Origin: a bacterium | GTDB taxonomy: Bacteria; Actinomycetota; Thermoleophilia; Solirubrobacterales; 70-9 | NCBI GenBank assembly: GCA_002919115.1 | Contig: PKER01000281.1 | Span: 1-5,032, forward strand | Length of the DNA: 5,032 nucleotides | Direction of reading: 5' to 3' | Shown here: piece after piece, positions 1-4,403 of the stretch | Layout: each line of letters opens with the position of its first letter | How positions within the stretch are numbered: position 1 is the first letter of the stretch | Program-made: the position numbers and the translations under genes | The notes under the pieces: generated by a model | Databases searched by the model: none | What the model saw: only the letters and a program-made list of their open reading frames with translations | Told to the model about the DNA's origin: nothing

Positions 1-1
1 A

Positions 2-178
2 CATGATGACGGCGACGCCGAGCAGGCAGAGCGCGCCGCGCGCCTTCTGCGCGAGCGCGGGCAGCCGCTCACCGACGACCGCGCGCGCTCGCGCGCCCTG
101 GACTTCCTGGCGCGTCGCGGCTACGACTACGAGGTCGCTTACGCCGCGATCCGGATCGCCGAGCGCGGCGCGGAGTGA
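2..178 (+). CDS. recX: RecX regulatory protein, C-terminal fragment
   Basis: Seen: an open frame enters from the left edge and ends at TGA 176-178, giving 58 residues. They are helical and charged and include a stretch reading RALDFLARRGYDYEVAYAAIR split by short turns, which resembles the last three-helix repeat of RecX, where the pattern 'fLxRRGFdxxv...v' near the C-terminus is typical. Known: RecX is a small cytoplasmic protein that binds RecA filaments and modulates (usually inhibits) recombinase and coprotease activity; recX usually lies just after recA. Inferred: recA should lie to the left, outside the window. The following gene, rny, is on the same strand 328 nt away and has its own candidate promoter, so readthrough from recX is possible but not needed. 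The start and about two thirds of the protein are missing, and the call rests on a short segment plus context. Confidence 0.72.
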   Translation, partial: HDDGDAEQAERAARLLRERGQPLTDDRARSRALDFLARRGYDYEVAYAAIRIAERGAE

Positions 179-204
179 ACGCCCCGTTGCGGCCGCCGAA
201 TTCC

Positions 205-233
205 TTGCCAGGTAAAGGACCTCGCCGTACGAT
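205..233 (+). promoter_or_regulatory. Candidate housekeeping-sigma promoter for rny
   Basis: TTGCCA (205-210, five of six matches to the -35 consensus TTGACA) is followed after exactly 17 nt by TACGAT (228-233), which fits the TANNNT -10 form common in actinobacteria. It lies 27 nt after the recX stop codon. Transcription would start near 240 and leave a leader of about 267 nt before rny. No extended -10 TG is present. This is a sequence match only; no start-site data are available. Confidence 0.5.
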
Positions 234-506
234 GTGAAGCGCGGCCGGCGCGTCGCGACGTGAGTGACCCATCTGGCGAAGAAACCGGCATGAGCTTGAA
301 CCGTCAAGAGTTTCTCGATCGCACCGCACCGGTGCGGAGGTGCGCCGTCTAGAGCGGCGGCGGGCCAAGGCAGCCCCGCGTCCCGGGGCGAATCGCCACC
401 AGCAGGCATCCGCGTTCGCGCAGCGCCGGCCCGCAGGGCCGCGCGACTTCTGCGCGGTGCTCGACTGAAATCGAAAGCACGCGGATGAAACCGAGGAGAG
501 AGAACG
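234..506 (+). promoter_or_regulatory. Long, potentially structured 5' leader of rny
   Basis: This gap holds no convincing gene but several inverted repeats. CCGCACCGGTGCGG at 324-337 is a perfect 14-bp palindrome. GCCCCG (373-378) pairs with CGGGGC (384-389) around a 5-nt loop. GCGC-c-GGCCC (423-432) pairs with GGGCC-GCGC (436-444) around GCA with one bulged C. Just before the ribosome site, CGC-g-GTGCT (453-461) pairs with AGCAC-GCG (476-483), with an inner CGA/TCG helix capped by CTGAAA. The Shine-Dalgarno GAGGAGAG (493-500) begins 9 nt after the last stem. Known: mRNAs of decay nucleases, for example E. coli rne, can carry leaders through which the enzyme controls its own level. That this leader acts likewise is inference. 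GC-rich DNA forms stems easily, so only conservation would prove function. Confidence 0.35.
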
Positions 507-1922
507 ATGGGAACACGCGCGTTGCTGTTTCCGTGGCGACGCCGCGAGGCCGCTGCACGGAACGCCGCGCCCAGCTCGCACGCCAGCGACGCGGCGCTTG
601 CCGCGGAGCTGCAGGCGCGTCGCGAGGAGATCGCCCGCATGGAGGAGCGCGCGCTACGCCAAGCGGAGTCGCTGAAGCTCCGCGAGGCCGAGCTCGAGCG
701 GCGCGCCCAGGCGCTCGACGATCGCGAGCGCAACCTGATCGGCCAGCAGGATGAGCTCAAGCGCGCCAAGCGGATCCAGCGCCGCGAGCTCGAGCGGATC
801 TCGGGGCTGAGCGCCGCCCAGGCCAAGCAGATCCTGCTCGCGGAGGTCGAGCAGGAGGCCCGCCACCAGGCCGCGCTCAAGATCCGCCAGATCGAGGAGG
901 AGGCGCGCCGCGAGGGCGAGCGCCGGGCGCGCAACATCCTCGCCGTGGCGACGCAGCGGCTCGCCGCGAAGCACGCGAGCGAGACCACCACGCGGCTCGT
1001 CGAGTTGCCCTCCGACGAGATGAAGGGGCGGATCATCGGCCGCGACGGCCGCAACATCCGCACGCTGGAGGCGCTCACGGGCGTCGACATCATCATCGAC
1101 GAGACGCCGTCCGCGGTCGTCCTCTCGAGCTTCGACGGGGTGCGCCGCGAGATCGCGCGGATGACGATCGAGCGCCTGATCGCCGACGGCCGCATCCACC
1201 CGGCCCTGATCGAGGAGACCTACGAGCAGGCCAAGCGCGACCTGGACAAGCGGATCGTCGACGAGGGCGAGAGCGCCGCGCTCGAGGCCCACGTCCACGG
1301 CCTCGACCCGGAGCTGGTCAAGCTGCTGGGCCAGCTGCGCTTCCGCACGAGCTACGGGCAAAACGTGCTCGACCACCTCATCGAGTGCGCGAAGCTCGCG
1401 AGCGTGCTCGCCGAGGAGCTGGGCGCTTCGGCCGAGACCGCGCGGCGCGCGGCCTTCCTGCACGACATCGGCAAGGCCGTCACGCACGAGGTGGAGGGGC
1501 CGCACGCGCTCATCGGGGCGCGCATCGCGCGCCGGCACGGCGAGTCGGAGGCGGTCGCGCACGCGATGGAGGCGCACCACAACGACGTCGAGCCCAAGAC
1601 GGTGGAGGCGGTGATCGTGCAGGCCGCGGACGCGGTCTCCGGCGCCCGCCCGGGGGCGCGCGGCGACTCGCTCGAGCAGTACGTGGGGCGCATGCGCGAC
1701 CTGGAGGAGATCGCCTCGCGCCACCACGGCGTGCAGCGCGTGTACGCGATGCGCGCGGGCCGCGAGATCCGCGTGGTCGTGGACCCCGGGATCGTCGACG
1801 ACGACACCGCGACGGTGATCTCTCAGGAGATCGCCGCCGCGATCGAGAAGGAGACCGAGCAGCCCGGCCGGATCAAGATCACGGTGATCCGCGAGAGCCG
1901 CGCCGTGGCGTACGCGGGCTGA
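507..1922 (+). CDS. rny: Ribonuclease Y (KH and HD domains), no membrane anchor
   Basis: RNase Y is an endoribonuclease that starts mRNA decay by cutting single-stranded RNA. The 471 residues show, in order: a basic N-terminus (1-25); a long charged coiled coil (about 30-160, rich in E, R, A and Q); a KH RNA-binding domain (about 161-225) with the loop IIGRDGRNI, its GxxG being G178-R-D-G181; and an HD metal-dependent phosphohydrolase domain (about 285-385) with H290 in SYGQNVLDH, the H319-D320 pair in FLHDIGK, HH at 357-358 and D375 in QAADAVSGARPG. The C-terminal part (386-471) is the usual RNase Y tail. ATG 507 is preceded by GAGGAGAG (493-500), and an in-frame TGA at 486-488 rules out a longer protein. 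Oddity: the family is usually about 520 residues with an N-terminal transmembrane helix; here MGTRALLFPWRRR is too short and basic for one, so the enzyme is probably soluble or only peripherally attached. Family assignment is firm. Confidence 0.96.
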   Translation: MGTRALLFPWRRREAAARNAAPSSHASDAALAAELQARREEIARMEERALRQAESLKLREAELERRAQALDDRERNLIGQQDELKRAKRIQRRELERISGLSAAQAKQILLAEVEQEARHQAALKIRQIEEEARREGERRARNILAVATQRLAAKHASETTTRLVELPSDEMKGRIIGRDGRNIRTLEALTGVDIIIDETPSAVVLSSFDGVRREIARMTIERLIADGRIHPALIEETYEQAKRDLDKRIVDEGESAALEAHVHGLDPELVKLLGQLRFRTSYGQNVLDHLIECAKLASVLAEELGASAETARRAAFLHDIGKAVTHEVEGPHALIGARIARRHGESEAVAHAMEAHHNDVEPKTVEAVIVQAADAVSGARPGARGDSLEQYVGRMRDLEEIASRHHGVQRVYAMRAGREIRVVVDPGIVDDDTATVISQEIAAAIEKETEQPGRIKITVIRESRAVAYAG

Positions 1923-1926
1923 GCCC

Positions 1927-1945
1927 GGGCGCCCGCCGGGCGCCC
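1927..1945 (+). terminator. Terminator-like GC hairpin after rny, no U tract
   Basis: GGGCGCCCG (1927-1935) and CGGGCGCCC (1937-1945) are perfect 9-bp inverted arms around a single C. In RNA the innermost pairs would open to make a usable loop, leaving a stem of about seven G-C pairs. It begins 4 nt after the rny stop codon. The following bases are CAACCGCAG, so the T run of a classical intrinsic terminator is missing. Stem-only terminators are often proposed for high-GC actinobacteria. It may equally protect the 3' end or act together with the larger palindromes just downstream. Confidence 0.5.
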
Positions 1946-1959
1946 CAACCGCAGCGCCA

Positions 1960-2063
1960 CCCGAGTGAGGCGGATTTGTTCGATATAGCCGTATAGATCC
2001 GCCTCACCTCGGGCTGTGAGGCGGATATGTGCGGCATAGGCGAACAAATCCGCCTCACTCGGG
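1960..2063. repeat. Double-palindromic element: two inverted 43-nt hairpin units, 23-bp outer arms
   Basis: The outer arms, 1960-1982 (starting CCCGAGTGAGGCGG) and 2041-2063 (ending CCGCCTCACTCGGG), are perfect 23-bp inverted complements. Inside are two more copies of the core GTGAGGCGGAT, so the core occurs four times in alternating orientation: 1965-1975 (+), 1997-2007 (-), 2016-2026 (+), 2048-2058 (-). Each adjacent pair makes an 11-bp stem with a 21-nt loop. Unit A is 1965-2007 and unit B 2016-2058. Unit B matches the reverse complement of unit A at 35 of 43 positions by my alignment, and eight bases (CTCGGGCT) separate them. The loops are AT-rich compared with the surroundings. This layout resembles REP/BIME-type repeats or a small non-autonomous element. 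No transposase or clear target-site duplication is seen. It may also act as a transcription barrier after rny. The structure is certain; its function is unknown. Confidence 0.9.
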
Positions 2064-2165
2064 CTGTTCCGGCGCCTCGGGCTGTTCCGGCGCCTCGGGG
2101 TGTGCCGGTGACTCGGGGTTTTTGCCGGCGCCTCGGGGTGTTCCGGTGACTCGGTTGCCGGTGGC
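2059..2165. repeat. Tandem array of about 18-bp units, five full and one partial
   Basis: The unit is TCGGGCTGTTCCGGCGCC. Copies begin at 2059, 2077, 2095, 2113 and 2133, with a shortened sixth at 2151. Copies 1 and 2 are identical. Copies 3 and 5 end in CCGGTGAC instead of CCGGCGCC, and from copy 3 the first half reads TCGGGGTGT. Copy 4 is 20 nt long because of an added TT (TCGGGGTTTTT). A two-base length change would shift any reading frame, which argues that the array is noncoding even though frames stay open on both strands (the minus strand would read PEAPEQ repeats). The first copy overlaps the right end of the double palindrome, and its TCGGGCTGT half recurs at 2009-2017 between the two hairpin units. 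The role is unknown. Confidence 0.88.
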
Positions 2166-2181
2166 GGGCGGGGGTGGGGAG
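2163..2181 (+). promoter_or_regulatory. G-rich stretch containing the likely ribosome site for the next gene
   Basis: The sequence has closely spaced G runs (2163-2164, 2166-2168, 2170-2174, 2176-2179). GGGGAG (2176-2181) is a plausible Shine-Dalgarno 9 nt before GTG 2191 and is the main reason for choosing that start. Five G runs could also allow a two-tetrad G-quadruplex over the ribosome site, which is speculation. No strong promoter is seen; TTGCCG at 2155-2160 has no good -10 at a normal distance. Confidence 0.35.
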
Positions 2182-2190
2182 ATATCCGGC

Positions 2191-2991
2191 GTGCGGGCCG
2201 GGCCCGGGCGCCGTAGGCTCGGCCGGAGCGTGGAGGCCGGATCGAGCACACCCGGGGCGCACGAGGCGCCCGCGCCCGCGGAGCCCCGCCGCCCCGGAGC
2301 GCTCGGCACGGTGCTGATCGCGCTCGCCGGGCTGGTGGGCGTGTTGCTCTTGCTCGTCGGGCTCGCCCTGCTCGCGCTGCACGCCTTCGGGCGCGACGAC
2401 GGCTTCTACACGACCGACACCGCGTCGCTCGAAAGCCCCGGCTACGCGATCGTCACCGACCCGATCGACCTCGGGCCCTCGGCTGGCTTCGACGTGAGCG
2501 ACACGGGCGCGACGGTGCGCATCGCCGTCGAGGGCGCCGGCGGGAAGCCGGCCTTCGTGGGCATCGGCCCCGCCGCCGAGGTCGCTGCGTACCTGCGGGG
2601 CGTCGGCCACACGGTCCTCGACGACTGGGAGGGCGGCGGCCTCGACGACTGGGGCGGGGAGCCGGTCTACGAGCAGGTCGCGGGCGGGCGCCTGCGCTCC
2701 GCGCCGGGCGAGCAGGGCTTCTGGGCCGCGAGCAGCGAGGGCCCGGGCCGCCAGGCGCTCGACTGGGAGGTCGAGGCCGGCAGGTGGGCAGTGCTGGTCG
2801 CGAACGCCGACGCGAGCCGCGGCGTCGCGGTCGAAGCCGAGGCGGGCCTGCGGATCGGCTGGCTCGTGTGGGTCGGCGTCGTCTTCACCGCGATCGGCCT
2901 CGTGATCTCCGGCCTCTGCGCGTGGGCCCTCTACCGCCGCCTGCGGCGGCGGCCTGCACGCGCCTCCGCGGCGCCTCCCGGCCCGGGCTAG
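2191..2991 (+). CDS. Uncharacterised protein with two membrane helices and an external domain
   Basis: From GTG 2191 the protein has 266 residues. A Pro/Ala/Arg-rich N-terminus (1-38) is followed by a membrane helix (about 39-65), an external domain (about 66-219), a second helix (about 221-247) and an Arg-rich tail. Positive charges at both ends place both termini in the cytoplasm. The external domain starts with RDDGFYTTDTASLESPGYAI and has AFVGIGPAAEVAAYL (121-135), GEQGFWAASSEGPG (173-186) and WAVLVANADASRGVAVEAE (199-217). From memory this matches a recurrent actinobacterial hypothetical-protein type ('DDDGYFTT...FVGIGP...VAVMNADGSPGV') of unknown function. The start is uncertain: GTG 2191 has GGGGAG 9 nt upstream, GTG 2230 and GTG 2311 are in frame, and an upstream ATG at 2029 lies inside the repeats and is unlikely. 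The stop overlaps that of the convergent dehydrogenase gene. No enzymatic motif is seen; a sensor or envelope role is only a guess. Confidence 0.8.
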   Translation: MRAGPGRRRLGRSVEAGSSTPGAHEAPAPAEPRRPGALGTVLIALAGLVGVLLLLVGLALLALHAFGRDDGFYTTDTASLESPGYAIVTDPIDLGPSAGFDVSDTGATVRIAVEGAGGKPAFVGIGPAAEVAAYLRGVGHTVLDDWEGGGLDDWGGEPVYEQVAGGRLRSAPGEQGFWAASSEGPGRQALDWEVEAGRWAVLVANADASRGVAVEAEAGLRIGWLVWVGVVFTAIGLVISGLCAWALYRRLRRRPARASAAPPGPG

Positions 2992-4184
2992 AGCCCGTAG
3001 GAGCGGCCGATCACGTCGAGCATGATCTCGTCCGTGCCCGCGCCGATCCGGTTGAGGCGCTGGTCGCGGAAGGCGCGCTCGATCTCGTACTCCTTCATGT
3101 AGCCGTAGCCGCCGAGGATCTGCACGCATTCGTCGGCGACCTCGTGGCAGACGCGCGCCGCGAACAGCTTCGACATCGTGATCTCGCGGACCGGGTACTC
3201 GCCGTTCGCGAAGCGCCAGGCGGTCGTGTGGACCATCTGCTTGGCCGCCTCGATCTTCGTCGCCATCTCCGCGAACTTGTGGCGGATCGCCTGGAAGCGC
3301 CCGATCGGTCGCCCGAAGGCCTCGCGCTCCTTCGCGTACTCGAGCGTGCGCTCGAACATCCGCTCCGCACCCGCGTAGCAGCCCGCCGCCGCGACCAGCC
3401 GCTCTCCCTGGAGCTCCCAGGAGATGTGGTAGAAGCCCTTGCCGACCTCGCCCAGGACCGCGTCCGCGGGCACGCGCATGTCCTCGAAGGCGAGCTCGGC
3501 CGTGTCCGAGGCGTGCATGCCCATCTTCTCGAGCGTGCGTGAGACCCGGAAGCCGGGGACCGGGTTGCCCTCCTCGTCGCGCAGGTCGACGACGAACAGC
3601 GTGATGCCCTCGTGGCGGGCGTCGGGGTCGGTCTTGGTGACGATGATCCCGAAGTCGGCGCGGGCGCCGTTCGTGATGAAGATCTTCGAGCCGTTGATCA
3701 CGTACTCGTCGCCCTCGCGGCGCGCGGTCGTGCGGATGCCCGCGACGTCCGAGCCGGCGCCCGGCTCGGTGATGCACAGGCACCCGATCCGCTCGCCCTT
3801 GATGCCGGGGACGAGGTAGTGCTGCTTCTGCTCCTCGGTGCCGAGCAGGTGGATAGGAGGCAGCACCATGTCGGTCTGCACGGCGAAGCCCATGTTGGTG
3901 CCGCCCGAGCCCGAGTAGCTCATGCACTCGGCGCGCACGAGCGAGTAGAAGTAGTCGCCGCCCTGCCCGCCGTACTCCTCGGGGAAGCACAGGCCGAGGT
4001 AGCCCAGCTCGCCGGCGCGGCGCATGATCTCGCTCGGCCACGTCGTCTCCTCCCACTCGTTGCGGTGGGGGTAGAGCTCCTTGAGCACCCAGGCCTTCAT
4101 CGACTCGCGCAGGTCCAGGTGCTCGTCGGTGAAGAGGAAGTGCTTGCGCTGGGCGTCGTAGGAAGGCTTGATGACGGTGGCCAC
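2988..4184 (-). CDS. Acyl-CoA dehydrogenase with the IVD/LCAD-type catalytic base
   Basis: This FAD-dependent enzyme oxidises acyl-CoA to trans-2-enoyl-CoA and passes electrons to electron-transfer flavoprotein. At 398 residues it is full length (family about 380-400). The N-terminal helical domain (about 15-130) includes EEYGGQGGDYFYS. The first family signature, CITEPGAGSDVAG, lies at 137-149 at the start of the beta domain. The C-terminal helical domain (about 245-398) has REAFGRPIGRFQ (288-299) and the second signature QILGGYGYMKEYEIER (355-370). At the position where medium- and short-chain enzymes carry Glu (YEGT), this protein has A382 in IGAGT, while E261 in QGERLVAAAG aligns with the base of isovaleryl-CoA and long-chain dehydrogenases. 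Substrate could thus be branched or long-chain; sequence does not decide. GTG 4184 is chosen because AAGGAGGAG sits 3 nt upstream and the longer frame to 4559 adds non-family sequence. It is divergent from the Wzz-like gene. Confidence 0.95.
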   Translation of the reverse strand: MATVIKPSYDAQRKHFLFTDEHLDLRESMKAWVLKELYPHRNEWEETTWPSEIMRRAGELGYLGLCFPEEYGGQGGDYFYSLVRAECMSYSGSGGTNMGFAVQTDMVLPPIHLLGTEEQKQHYLVPGIKGERIGCLCITEPGAGSDVAGIRTTARREGDEYVINGSKIFITNGARADFGIIVTKTDPDARHEGITLFVVDLRDEEGNPVPGFRVSRTLEKMGMHASDTAELAFEDMRVPADAVLGEVGKGFYHISWELQGERLVAAAGCYAGAERMFERTLEYAKEREAFGRPIGRFQAIRHKFAEMATKIEAAKQMVHTTAWRFANGEYPVREITMSKLFAARVCHEVADECVQILGGYGYMKEYEIERAFRDQRLNRIGAGTDEIMLDVIGRSYGL

Positions 4185-4403
4185 GGGCTCCTCCTTGGCG
4201 GTCTTGCGGTCGGACGGCGCCGCCCCGCGGCGACGCGCAAAGCGTAGAGTAGTACTTCCTACTTCAAGGCTTGTCGAGCTGCCCCGGCTCGCGGCCCTTG
4301 TCGCTTGAAGCGGGGCGCCGGCTCGAGCCAGAAGAACCCCAGTCGGTCGGCCGTTGCATTGCATGGCGCGGCGTGCTGGAGGCCGCGCCTGGCGGCGAGA
4401 CCG
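4185..4403. promoter_or_regulatory. Divergent promoter region between the dehydrogenase and Wzz-like genes
   Basis: This 219-bp gap must carry promoters for both outward-facing genes. A less GC-rich patch at about 4238-4268 is the likeliest place for the minus-strand promoter: TACGCT (minus strand, 4246-4241) fits the actinobacterial -10, and TTGAAG (4267-4262) could be its -35, though the 15-nt spacer is short. CTTCAAG (4262-4268) and CTTGAAG (4304-4310) are inverted heptamers 35 bp apart, and CTTGTCG is repeated directly at 4270-4276 and 4297-4303; these could be operator sites. No clear promoter is visible for the plus-strand gene. No RNA gene or extra coding sequence is supported. Confidence 0.35.
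4188..4196 (-). promoter_or_regulatory. Strong Shine-Dalgarno of the acyl-CoA dehydrogenase gene
   Basis: Read on the minus strand this is AAGGAGGAG, containing the full anti-Shine-Dalgarno match AGGAGG with 5 nt between that core and the GTG start at 4184. It decides the start codon against the longer upstream open frame. Confidence 0.85.

Noticed and set aside
189..203. Adjacent NotI (GCGGCCGC) and EcoRI (GAATTC) sites suggesting a cloning linker
   Set aside because: NotI sites are expected in DNA this GC-rich, and the sequence passes smoothly from recX to rny in a natural gene order with no vector sequence.
69..581. 170-residue minus-strand frame over recX, the leader and the rny start
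   Set aside because: Arg/Ser-rich shadow, antisense to the recX end and the rny start, with no recognisable domain.
654..1727. 357-residue minus-strand open frame inside rny
   Set aside because: It is a shadow of the rny codon pattern in GC-rich DNA: Leu/Arg/Asp/Val-rich low-complexity translation with no family motif, opposite a gene with clear KH and HD domains.
1960..2165. CRISPR array
   Set aside because: The repeats are either inverted hairpin units or direct 18-bp tandem copies without unique spacers of constant length, and no cas gene is visible.
2029..2190. N-terminal extension of the two-helix protein to ATG 2029
   Set aside because: The extension starts within the palindromic element and passes through the tandem array with a frame-shifting copy; it has no plausible ribosome site, and a better one precedes GTG 2191.
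2055..2309. Minus-strand frame reading PEAPEQ-type repeats through the tandem array
   Set aside because: Repeat peptides follow automatically from an 18-bp DNA repeat; the 20-nt copy breaks the frame, and there is no recognisable domain outside the repeat.
1879..4056. 725-residue minus-strand open frame spanning the repeats and most of the dehydrogenase
   Set aside because: It runs out of frame through the dehydrogenase, antisense through the two-helix protein gene and across noncoding repeats; composition is Arg/Gly/Ala-rich without domains.
3612..4247. 211-residue plus-strand open frame antisense to the dehydrogenase
   Set aside because: Val/Ala/Gly/Arg-rich shadow translation with no motif, opposite a well-supported gene.
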